The translations under genes were made by a program, and so were the position numbers. Below, in pieces: positions 1 through 9,285 of a DNA stretch of 33,325 nt. Numbering within the stretch: the first letter of the stretch is position 1; every line of letters starts with the position of its first letter. The stretch is from Rhizophagus sp. LPA8_4_AMF (lineage: Eukaryota; Glomeromycota; Glomeromycetes; Glomerales; Glomeraceae). The DNA is taken from the NCBI GenBank assembly GCA_021464525.1, contig JADRCO010000457.1:1-33325 (forward strand), written 5' to 3'. The notes below the pieces were generated by a model. It saw only the letters and a program-made list of their open reading frames with translations, was not told the origin of the DNA and ran no database searches.

Positions 1-21
1 ATTACTAAAAAAGTAAAAACA

Positions 22-175
22 GACCTGCCGCAAAAAATTGGACCTGCCGCCGCAATTTTGACAGGTGACCTGCCGTTTTGTGGCGCCTGACCTGCCGTTT
101 TATAGCGCTTGATCTGCTGTAAAACGGCAGGTTACCTGCCGCAAAAACATGTGCACCTGCCGCAAAAACGGCACC
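22..175. repeat. ACCTGCCG short-repeat cluster (dispersed element, possibly cut by the window edge)
   Basis: The 8-mer ACCTGCCG occurs at 23, 42, 68, 90, 134 and 155. There is a degenerate copy at 112 and one inverted copy (CGGCAGGT) at 125. Copies are usually followed by GCAAAAA or GTTTT. The block is far more GC-rich than its surroundings. It resembles in design the TTCACCGACA cluster at 10774–10845, suggesting a class of elements built from short spaced repeats. The other end is not visible, so it may be truncated by the window start. The open frame on the minus strand here is a by-product of the repeat. Confidence 0.75.
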
Positions 176-304
176 CTTTTGACCAGGACGGCTTGCCATA
201 TTATACGGAAAAAAATTGCTGAAGATCATGCCCATATTTTGATAATGACGAGAGGGTGAAAAAAAAAAGATTGACAAGGTTATATTCCAAAACAAAATGA
301 TCAA

Positions 305-570
305 CAAATATTAAAATACAAATAAGTTAATCATTACATTTTTATATAATATTCACATATAATTTAAACCAATAAAAAAAAAAAAAAAAATTAGATATGT
401 CCGCCCTGTTACACTATAGGGCCATTTGAAAATTGCATAACACATGTTGCATTCATTGTTGAGACTAACAACATATTTATTCACTATATTTAGATTTATT
501 CACTATATTTGGATAATTTAAAAAAATTGCTTAAAATTAATTTCCCTTTATTGGATTTTTGAATAAATGT
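305..570. other. AT-rich spacer
   Basis: Contains an A-run near 375 and a duplicated phrase around 475–510 (attcactatatttagatt / attcactatatttggat). No coding signal is seen on either strand. Confidence 0.5.
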
Positions 571-670
571 AAACTTCGATAATCGATTGATCGACATGCA
601 TAAGTCAAGGCACCATCGAAAAATGATCTTTTTTTGTATATGAACGTATTTTGGTCATTTGAATAAAGAG

Positions 671-678
671 TATAAAAG
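671..678 (+). promoter_or_regulatory. TATA-like box of gene A
   Basis: TATAAAAG lies 70–77 bases upstream of the ATG at 748. The paralogue at 12895 has TATATAAA at a similar distance (12803–12810), which supports this reading. Confidence 0.4.
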
Positions 679-747
679 ATTACTCTCGGCTATTGATTTT
701 TAGAATTTGTGATTACTTTTTTTCTTGTTGACTGAACGTTTTATTAC

Positions 748-1594
748 ATGGATTCTTATCATCATCGGTCGTCTATTAGTCATGATAATATTGATAACGT
801 TTCTGAAATATTAGCAAATTTATTTAATAAATATATGGATCCTCATATTTTGAATTGGTGCCAACGTGAAAATGCCACTAATAACACAACGAAAGTTATA
901 AGTCCAAAAGATCGTAGCTTTCAAAAATTTGTTGATGCAGTGACTAGTCAGAATGTCGATCCTACGAAGCTTACGTTAACTAATAATATCCAAACGTATC
1001 AACAAATATTTCCTAATAATTTTACATCACTCTTAACATTTATGAAATTTGTTCTTGGAATAACTTATCTTTTAAGAAAATGTTATGTGGAATACCTTGA
1101 AGATATTTATCCATTTATTGGAATAACATACCTCGTGTATAGCAGAATAGATAATTCACCATTATTCAACTCTCATCTTGATAAGTCACTCATTTTACAA
1201 GATATCCGTAATTTATGGAGCATATTTCTTTTTAGAAAGACTAATAGTCATTCTAATTTGTAAGTACAATCAATAATCTTTATTTTTTTTAAAAAAAAAA
1301 TTGTTAACATACATACTTTATTAAATAGGAACGGTGAATGGGATGCACTAATTCAAGACACTAAGCATAAAGTTTTAACTGATTCGTGCAGGGTGTGAGT
1401 GTTTATTTATATATACTATATACGTGTTCAAGATATGCGCATCATAATTAATTATAACGGTCGTTCTTAAATTCAGGAATTTAACTCCTGCATTTAACAT
1501 TATAGATTCCAGTACTTCTCGGGCATCAACTCCTTTATCAGTTTACATTCAAAACTTGTTAATTCGAGCGCTTGACGAGGTATTATGCATTTAA
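748..1594 (+). CDS. Gene A: unknown protein, 231 aa, three exons (paralogue of gene B)
   Basis: Proposed exons are 748–1259, 1329–1394 and 1477–1594, with donors GTAAGT and GTGAGT and acceptors ATAG and TCAG. Both introns are in phase 2 and the joined frame is open, giving 231 residues. The second copy at 12895 has the same intron positions and phases, and the proteins are about 70% identical by eye, which makes the model strong. Visible features are a conserved N-terminal HDNIDNVSEILAN, a block around KFVDA.TSQN.DPTKL, and a central hydrophobic stretch (LTFMKFVLGITYLLR … IYPFIGITYLVY) that could be buried helices or membrane segments. No signal peptide and no family I recognise; probably lineage-specific. 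It ends soon after DEVL, whereas B has a longer tail (NIASPVPQNN), so the A C-terminus may have been altered. Confidence 0.75.
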
Positions 1595-3149
1595 GATTTC
1601 GGTATTATTAAAGTATCAAGTTTATATTATTCAAGTGCTTAATAACGTATTAAGAATATATGATTTAAATTTGAGCGTAATAAGATATTAGGGTTGTGAC
1701 ATTCATTACGTAATATCCATTTATTATAAACCTATACCAAAAAAAATACTATTACTAATAAATATTGACAAATACTAAATGTAAATATATCAAGAACGAA
1801 AAATATTTCTTTTTATTGAATTTCTTTTAGGAAACTTTAGTACGAACAAAACGAAAAAAATTTTTTTAAGAAGTATATTTCTTTTGTACGATTGGTTTTT
1901 TTGATTATCGATCTTATTTATTGTTTTCCCAATATATATAATCTTACGTTACACATAATGATTTTGCAATCCAAATTGGAATATCATGATTTTCACGGCG
2001 CAGCCGTGAAAATCATTGATATCCGCAAAAAACTATTACTTATTAAATGTTTAAATAAATATTCCTCAAAAAATATTGTTCTAATTTAAGGAAATGTTTG
2101 TTATAAGATTTTCAAATTCTTATTTATCAGTTACTGAATATCATTATATACTATATTACAAAATCTTAAAACGGTAATTAGAAATTGTAAAGCATATTCA
2201 TTGATCATTAATATCAATTATGATACTGAGTTTCGACTTAAGATTTTTCTCGTCAGAAATTATATTTTAATATTTTAACTAAATAGTTAAAGTTGCAAAA
2301 AAGCGTTGTAATTTTTTATAAAGAATGCAATTCTGAATTGTGTGCACGATCATGTGACATAACAACTATAATTCACGAATTTCGAAACTTCCGATGGAAT
2401 TGGAACGTTCAATTATTTGTGAGACATAATAGAGTGCAATCTAAACTAGGAAATTATGATTCGGACGAAGATATTAATCGTTGATTAATAAATCTTGTAG
2501 CTACAAAAATTTTTTTTTTAAAATTGAAATTATAAATGTTTTGATTCCATGGCGTTTTTAAAAATCATTGAATTATTATTTGGTTTATAATTTAACATGG
2601 CTAGTGCAGAAAAACGGAAATTTCACGAGGCCGTTATCATTTCTATTAATTCATAAAATTATAATATTCTCTGGACAATAACTAAATACTTCAAAAAGAA
2701 AATTTAGTATTTGAAGTACAAACGCGGTGATGAAAAAAAAAATTTAAAAAATTTTTAAAAGCTTTATTTTGCATAATATTAATCACATAATATAAATTTA
2801 TGACATAAGAACTAATTAATTTTATAGAATTTTAGAATTTGATAGTATTTTTTCTAAAGAATGATTTCTTAACATACTTTGCAAATTATCTGGATAAAAT
2901 AACATTTCGATCAAAACTTTCGTGTTAGTGGGATTTAATTATATATTATGGGTCCCGAGCTTTATTTAGTAAATTGGAAGTATATCCATAATATAAATCA
3001 AAAAAAATAGGAGCAATTGGTGGAAAATCACGTGAGGGATGAGAAAACCCGTGACTTCAAATTTTGACTTTACCTAGATCGATCAGATAAAGAAAATTGG
3101 TTGTAAATGAATCATGTGATAGTGTGAACGTAATACAAGTAATAAGTTT
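1595..3149. other. AT-rich spacer between gene A and kinase copy K1
   Basis: Apart from the hairpin at 1981–2022, two short open frames exist (1892–2089 and 2293–2484). The second opens with TTG, not ATG. Neither has a homologue in the window nor matching splice sites. A small inverted repeat (TACTTCAAA … TTTGAAGTA, near 2690–2720) and a TCACGTGA palindrome at 3028–3035 are also present. Confidence 0.4.
1981..2022. repeat. Near-perfect hairpin (TTTTCACGGC palindrome)
   Basis: ATGATTTTCACGGC (1986–1999) pairs perfectly with GCCGTGAAAATCAT (2003–2016) around a 3-base loop. ATATC and GATAT extend the stem to 19 pairs with one bulged T. A GC-rich core inside this AT-rich spacer is unlikely by chance. 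It is probably a miniature palindromic repeat; a role as a regulatory or cruciform site cannot be excluded. Confidence 0.75.
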
Positions 3150-3166
3150 TGTGGCTTTGCTTGTGC
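3150..3166 (+). promoter_or_regulatory. Conserved 17-base upstream motif of the kinase–SEL1 family (K1 copy)
   Basis: TGTGGCTTTGCTTGTGC lies 100 bases before the K1 ATG. Copies stand upstream of K2 (9214–9230, TGTGGCTTTATTTGTAC) and K3 (22668–22684, minus, TGTGGCTTTTTTTGTAC). Most of the surrounding upstream sequence does not align by eye, so this is a candidate transcription-factor or core-promoter element. A recent common origin of the copies is the alternative. Confidence 0.5.
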
Positions 3167-3249
3167 GACTTATTTGCATAAAATATAAATTTTGAAAAAT
3201 AAAAAAATCAAAGATTCATTCTTTCTATACGATTATTAATAATATCAAA

Positions 3250-6073
3250 ATGCACATCAAAAATCCAAATGAATGGAATATCTGGATTGAGGAAGCTATT
3301 TTTAAAGAATATTTTAGATATTATGAACAAAAACATTTTAGTGATATTCAAAAAATTGGAGCTGGAGGATTTGGAAAAGTTTATCGTGCTATTTGGAAGG
3401 ATTCAGAACAATATTTAGAATTGAAATCTTTTTTTAATCTTGACCACGTTACCACAAAAGAAATCGTTCATGAGGTATATTTTGAAATAAATTAAATGCA
3501 ACATTTTAATATTCGTATTATAATTATGTAACATATTGAAAACTTTATAATATTTACATTCTAGCTCAAGCTTCAACGTGATATACAATTTCATAATAAT
3601 ATCATTAAATTCTGCGGAATCGCAAGATTTGACCCAGGTGGGATAAAATATTAAATTATAAAATTCAATGTTTAGTTGTTTTTATTGCAAAAATGTAATC
3701 TAATAAATATAAATATTTATTTTATTCGCGATTAGAGAATCAAAATTCTCAATCAGCAAATTATTTGCTAGTGATGGAGTATGCTGATTCTGGTACTCTT
3801 AAAAATTATTTGAAGGAAAATTTCAATAATATTACTTGGATGATAAATATAACTTTGCTTACCAATTAGCTTGTGCCGTTTCATGTTTACATAATGAAGG
3901 AATTGTGCATCGTGATTTGGTAATTTATTTTAAATATTGAAAAAATCTTTTGAATAATTATTTATAATTTATTAATGTCATGACGTGTGTACTTTTTTAA
4001 CAGCACTCTAATAACGTATTGATCCATCAAAATACTATCAAATTATCCGATTTGGGATTGTCAAAGAGAATTGAATCAGCATCCGACACACAATCAAGAC
4101 TTTTGGAATAATACCTTACGTTGATCCAAAAAGATTTAATGGACGAAGAAAGAATAAACACTCAACACAAATATGGTCATTAAATGAAAAAAGCGATATC
4201 TACAGTATAGCGTTGGCGTTTTATTTTGGGAGATATCTAGTGGTAAACCCCCCTTTTATGATGAAGGTGAACAATATGGTATTGATTTAGCTTTAGAAAT
4301 TTTACAAGGCCATAGAGAAGAACCAATTCCTAATACGCCTGAAGATTACATTAAAATTTATACTGGTATGCATAACTTTTTTAAAAAGAAAATTTCGGCA
4401 AATCCTCTTTAAAATTATATTATATTATATATGTTTTTAACAGAATGTTGGAACGGCGAACCGGATAATCGTCCAACCATAAATCAAGTAGTCGAAAGAT
4501 TAAAGGCAATTATAACAAAAACAAACATAATAACAGAAAATCTAATAGTGTTAAATCTCCAGTCAACATTAACAAATGAACATAAGTTTAATCCAACTAA
4601 TAATACTTCTTCAAATACTAATGATTCATTACACGATTCATTACACGGGGAAATGTCACAAATTATTCAAAATTTCGATAAAATAAATACAAAAGAAATA
4701 GTATTTACATCATCAACAAATGAAAAATATTTCATTTGAATCCGCTACAAGAATCTATGATTCCACTCACTAAAAAAATTTAGTTAATGAAATAATAGAT
4801 TATATTTTCAAAATGAGTAATGAAGGAAAAGATTTAACATTTCGCAAAAATATTCTTGACTATTTTAGTAACAATAATATAAAATCACAAGAAATTTATG
4901 ATTGGCTACTGATTAATCAAAATAATTCAGATTTTATTTTCTTACTTGGATATTTGAATTATCTAGGAATTGAAACAAATGAAGATAATAATAAAGAAGC
5001 ATTTGATTTGTTTAATAACGCATCAGAACAGGGGCATATTTTAGCACAATTTGTGTAGGATTATGTTATGGAACTGGTTGTGGAACTATAAAAGATGAAA
5101 AGCTAGCCTTTAAATATTATGAAAAAATAACTAATATGGGTTATGCAATGGGATTATTTAAAACTGGTTATTGTAATTATAATGGAATTGGAACTAGTGT
5201 TAACAAACAAAAAGCAATTGAATTGTTTCAACAAGCGGCAAATTTAGGGCATAGTAAAGCTCAATATAGTCTTGCCTTTATATATCAAAATGGAGATAAT
5301 GTTGATAAAGATTTCGACAAAGCTTTTGAATTATTTAAACAATCAGCCAAAGGAGAATATTCAGATGGAATATTAATGTTGGGTAATTGTTATTATAATG
5401 GAATTGGAACTCGTGTTAATAAACGAAAAGCAATTGAATTATATCAACAGGCGGCAGATTTAGGTCATAGTATTGCTCAAAATAATCTTGGCAACATGTA
5501 TAAAAATGGAGAAGGTACTAATAAAGATTATGGCAAAGCAATTGAATTATATCACATGGCAGCAAATTCAGGAGACAGTATGGCTCAGTATAACCTTGCC
5601 CTTATGTATCGAAATGGAGATGATATTAATAAAGACTATAGCAACTGAAAGTTTTCGAATTATTTAAACAATCAAGCTGAAGGAAAATATCCAGATGGAA
5701 TAAACAATGTTAGCATGGTGTTATCATAATGGAATTGGAACTCGCGTTAATAAACAAAAGAAATTGAATTATATTGACAGACAGCAAATTTAGAAAATAG
5801 TATAGTTCAAAATAATCTTACCAACATATGAAATTTACTTCATTTTTTTTTTTTTATTTTTTTTATAAAAATGGGGAAGGTACTAATATAGATTAAGACA
5901 AGGCAACAATTCAGGAGATAGTTTTAACTCAATATAATCTTGATTATATTGTACGTATCATATATGGGAGAGAAATTAAAAAAGATAGTAGTCGTGCAAT
6001 TTATTGGTATGAACAATCTGCTAAACAAGGAGATAAGTATGTTCAAGATAAATTAAAAAAATTAAAAAGATGA
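3250..6073 (+). pseudogene. K1: kinase–SEL1-repeat pseudogene (decayed copy of K3)
   Basis: Exons match K3: 3250–3474, 3565–3637, 3736–3919, 4004–4365 and 4444 onward, all with GT/AG borders. Exon 1 carries the glycine loop (GAGGFGKV) and the lysine (LELKSFF). Exon 3 ends in HRDL, and exon 4 begins HSNNVL with DLG instead of DFG. Exon 5 begins ECWNGEPDNRPT, then SEL1 repeats. The frame is broken near 3840 (TGGATGAT, one A short of K3), near 4095–4111 (TAA), near 4206–4215, at 4737–4739 (TGA), near 5054 (one T short) and at 5646–5648. Beyond 5650 the SEL1 region is heavily eroded, with a T-rich insert near 5840–5868, up to a stop at 6071–6073. SEL1 units are duplicated with a 216-base period (5181 and 5397). 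Breaks in essentially every domain argue against a functional product, though an assembly or read-error contribution is possible. Confidence 0.85.
5175..5810 (+). repeat. Tandem SEL1-coding modules within K1
   Basis: A phrase coding NGIGT.VNK.KAIEL recurs at 5181, 5397 and about 5728. The first two are exactly 216 bases apart (72 codons, two SEL1 repeats). The third is 331 bases further on and carries indels. K3 has this phrase once ([15 protein letters not shown]), so K1 gained modules, or K3 lost them, by unequal exchange between repeats. Confidence 0.7.
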
Positions 6074-6960
6074 ATCATGTAAACCTACTGACAGTATATC
6101 ATATTCTTTTATTATTAGTATTTTATTTAATTATCTAAAGTGCGAAAAGTGGAAAAGACGAGTCTATAATTGTAAAAATAAAAAATGATATATTAACCAT
6201 TGAATGATATTTTATTTTATTTTTTGTTTGTGAAATACCTCGTATATAAAGTAAATATCAATAATAAATTCAAAAGTTTTTAGGTTATGATTTTAAGAGA
6301 CACCTAAATATAAATTAAACAATATTTTGAAGATTAATTATTTTTACAGTACATATTCTATGTTTTATTGATGCATTGATGTTTATAAAGTATTATATTC
6401 TAAGCAAAATTTTTCTTAAAGCACTAACTGTTTAGTGAACATTACATTATAAATTTTATGAATAATAGTTAGGGGTTGAAATATCAGCGAAATGCGAAGC
6501 AGTTCGGATGATATTTTAACCACCATACCCAATAACTATGTTAATTATGCGTCCAAGATCATGTTCCATATAAAAAAAATAATAAATTAACTCTATAACT
6601 ATAATTTAGAAGTAGTTGAGTTGTTATCGTTCAATCACACTTAGTCAATAATAATAACGTACCAAACACTTTAAATCTTTACGAATAGCTATAGACACTT
6701 ACTGCAATCACGACCCATTTATGCTTTAGATGCTTTAATTGTATCAGTCCATCGAATAAATACAGTATAAACAATATTTATTTCAAAGATAAAATACTAA
6801 ACGTTAAATTTATTATATTGATAAATTTAAATTTCACAATATGACAAATACTGAATTTTTTGCATAAAAATTTTTTTATTGATCTAAATCATTTAAATTG
6901 AGTAATTGATATCAAAGAAAAAAAAATCTATATATCAAAATTAATTCAAATTTCTACCAT
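6074..6960. other. AT-rich convergent spacer between K1 and the membrane-protein gene
   Basis: It lies between the 3' ends of two convergent genes. Apart from the hairpin at 6474–6521 I see no coding potential on either strand. Confidence 0.5.
6474..6521. repeat. Hairpin repeat with 13-base arms
   Basis: GGTTGAAATATCA (6474–6486) pairs with TGATATTTTAACC (6509–6521) with one mismatch. The 22-base centre contains GCGAA and TTCGG, which can extend the stem. Flanks TAGTTAGGGG and CCCAATAACTA continue the symmetry imperfectly. The structure is like that at 1981–2022 but unrelated in sequence. It is probably a miniature inverted-repeat element. Confidence 0.65.
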
Positions 6961-6974
6961 TCCAGTATAAGTTT

Positions 6975-7590
6975 TTATAATTTCAATATAATCTTCGGAC
7001 AAGCTTTTGTTGCTTTAATACGAACTCCGGTTTCTCCGGTTTCTTCAATACGTATTTTGATTTCTTCAATACGAACCTTGGTTTCTTCAATACGAACTTC
7101 GGATTTTGCTCTAGTTTCTTCAATAAGATCTTCAATTTTTCCGCTTCCTCTAGTTCTTCTAATATAAGCTTGTTAATTTTAATATTCTTGGTCCATAAAT
7201 GTGATCCAATTGATAAACTGGTTGTACCGATTAAACCGTGATATTTAATAACAGTCGTAAGATCTTGATCTAAAGAAAAACATCAATATTTTATCCATAT
7301 TTAAACAAAATTAAGAATGACAATTAAATTCAATTACCTGTTATGATCATTGCTAAAGTTGCTACGGCAGCAATGGCCACTGTACCAATACCGACCGCTA
7401 TACAAACAATAACAGCTGTATTATTCCAAAGACAATCTTTTTCTTCTATTTCATTTTTTACGTCAATAGATCCATTAAATTCTTTAAGATTATTCCTGGT
7501 TCTCAAATATGAACTATTTTTATTAAATATCGTAGTTTTAAATTGAAATTTCATGATTTCAATGGTATCTTTATCATCTTTTTGTAACAT
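6975..7590 (-). CDS. Predicted single-pass membrane protein with repetitive coiled-coil tail (frame probably broken)
   Basis: Exon 1 is 7338–7590 and exon 2 starts at 7269, with donor CAG|GTAATT, acceptor TTTAG and intron phase 1. Exon 1 encodes a polar N-terminus, then one strong membrane segment (about residues 57–82, AVIVCIAVGIGTVAIAAVA). Exon 2 continues QDLTTVIKYHGLIGTTSLSI and EELEEAEK. Read literally, it then gives a repetitive KKPRFVLKK-type tail ending at 6983–6985 (179 aa). One base over, the same DNA reads IEDLIEETRAK and then RIEET.V heptad-like repeats to a stop at 6975–6977, a much more natural coiled coil. The switch point is a five-A run (minus strand, 7136–7140); six A would restore the natural frame. 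So it is either a recent one-base deletion or a sequencing slip. No family recognised. Confidence 0.6.
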
Positions 7591-7602
7591 TTTGATATTA
7601 TT
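7588..7602 (-). promoter_or_regulatory. Shared start context AATAATATCAAAATG
   Basis: The 15 bases ending in the start codon are identical to those of K1 (3238–3252) and K3 (22548–22562), although this protein is unrelated to the kinases. It may be a translation-start or transcription-start element, or evidence that the genes exchanged promoters. Confidence 0.45.
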
Positions 7603-9213
7603 TATAAACTATATAATATCTAAGATTTTTTTATAAAAAAAAAAAACAAAATCCAATAAACAAATTAATTAAAAATAAATATAAAAGATCGTTCGTTCAT
7701 TATAAAATAATTTAAATAAATTTTAGAACTTACTCCTTATAAAGCCTTTTAAAAGCTTTTACCAAAAATAAAGAAAAATTTTTCTTTTTAAATCAACGAC
7801 TTTTATCAAGAAAAAAAATTTTTTTATAAATCACCGAGTTTGAAGGAAGAAATTGGTAAACCCCTCGATATAAAAATATTTGATTTGTATATTAATGAAA
7901 ATATAAATTTCCTAAAATGGAAGGGTTGATTGTTTAAAATTGCCACGTTTGATTTTCAGGGATCATACAAAAGTTTTTGAAGATCATGAAAATCATTATT
8001 ATTTTGACTATTTAAAATAAAAGTTAACGGTTTGTAGAGCAGGAAAAAATTATTTTAAAGGAATTTTTTAATATATAATATATTCATTTCATGGCCCTCT
8101 CTACATCCATCTTTCTAATTTATAATTTAAAAAGAACAAATACTTAATCATCATTATTCGTAAAGATAATTAAATACTTTCCTTTTTTTTTAATTTAGAT
8201 AGGGGTTGTGACTTTCTTTACAAGATAGAATTATCAAATGTGCATGAAATCTTCTCGGTAGATCTCGCCCTCAAGTATTAATTTTTAGACTAATATTTGA
8301 GAATGAGGTTTACCGCGAGACAATGTAGAACGGGATTTTTTATATAATTTAAATAAATTCTAACTTGACAATTCTAATGGAATTAACAGTATTTTCGTTT
8401 TCAACTTGTTCCTTTATGTAAATGAAATTGAAAAAGAATATTGGTATTTATAAATTATGCGTATAAATTATATTTTTATAAAAAAAGAAACATACCGCTC
8501 TAAATGTGAAATCAAAATATTTATTATTTGCAAGTATCTAAGTAACGCTAATAAATTAAATTATCTATTAATACTGACTAAAAAATTTTATAATACCGAT
8601 AAGAAAATTCAAGTGTAATGACAGTGGTTTTTTTTTACAAAATTATCGCTGTTTTCAGAAATCTGTGTAGTACAAACCACATCCCTAAAACTTAATCCAT
8701 TTCTTAAAACATAAAACTTCAAAGTCATTATTAACATTATTTAACATTCGAATTAATAAAATAAATTACCCTCATATTTACAATTAAAATTAATTGCTGG
8801 CCAAATTATCTTATTTTATAATTCTGGATCACGGTTGTTATAAACGATAGAAAATTATTGAAATTTATAAAGCACTAACTTAGTTATTCCGGCGGTTTCA
8901 AAACCAATAAAATTTGATTTAAATAATTCTTTCAAAAAGGTAATTTCTAATTTTAAAAATTTTACAGTATTTAGCTGAATAAAATTTTCGGCTAAAAATT
9001 TGATTTGGACATTAATTCAGTAATTATAAAATAATGATATTAACAAGTGGATCAATCTTGATGAAAAATTGACCTCCAAATACGTGCAACTGAGATCTTT
9101 AATTACTGTAATTAAATATCACGTTCATTTTTTTACGAAACATCTATTATCATATGTAATTTAGGCCAAAACTAGGAATTTAGGCCAAAATTATAAAATG
9201 AAATTACGAATCA
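7603..9213. other. AT-rich spacer between divergent genes
   Basis: It separates the minus-strand membrane-protein gene from K2. It holds the inverted repeat at 8254–8319 and a 14-base direct repeat AATTTAGGCCAAAA at 9158 and 9177, just before the K2 motif. No credible exon was found. Confidence 0.45.
8254..8319. repeat. Imperfect inverted repeat, arms of about 27–29 bases
   Basis: The left arm starts CTCGGTAGATCTCGCCCTCA (8254–8280). The right arm (8291–8319), read in complement, starts CTCGCGGTAAACCTCATTCT, with a 10-base loop between. Several mismatches are G–T compatible. GC content is above the local background. Likely a small foldback element. Confidence 0.6.
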
Positions 9214-9230
9214 TGTGGCTTTATTTGTAC
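9214..9230 (+). promoter_or_regulatory. Conserved 17-base kinase-family upstream motif (K2 copy)
   Basis: TGTGGCTTTATTTGTAC differs from the K3 copy at one base and from the K1 copy at three. It survives although the K2 start codon is gone. Confidence 0.45.
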
Positions 9231-9285
9231 TACTATTGTGTACTATAACATTACAATAGTCCACAAATAGAATTATTTTAAAAAA

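Noticed and set aside
5..307. 100-residue open frame on the minus strand
   Set aside because: It runs through the ACCTGCCG repeat cluster; its FAAG repetition is a translation of that repeat, with no splice or start support.
1892..2089. 65-codon frame downstream of gene A
   Set aside because: It crosses the 1981–2022 hairpin and has no coding support.
2293..2484. 63-codon frame with a plausible end (NYDSDEDINR)
   Set aside because: It opens with TTG, has no acceptor in a suitable place, and gene B has no counterpart downstream. Left as unproven.
5473..5667. Second frame overlapping the K1 SEL1 region
   Set aside because: A shadow of the SEL1-coding frame: same repeats read one base off.
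7343..7546. Plus-strand frame opposite the membrane-protein exon
   Set aside because: An antisense shadow; the minus strand has a spliced gene with a membrane segment.
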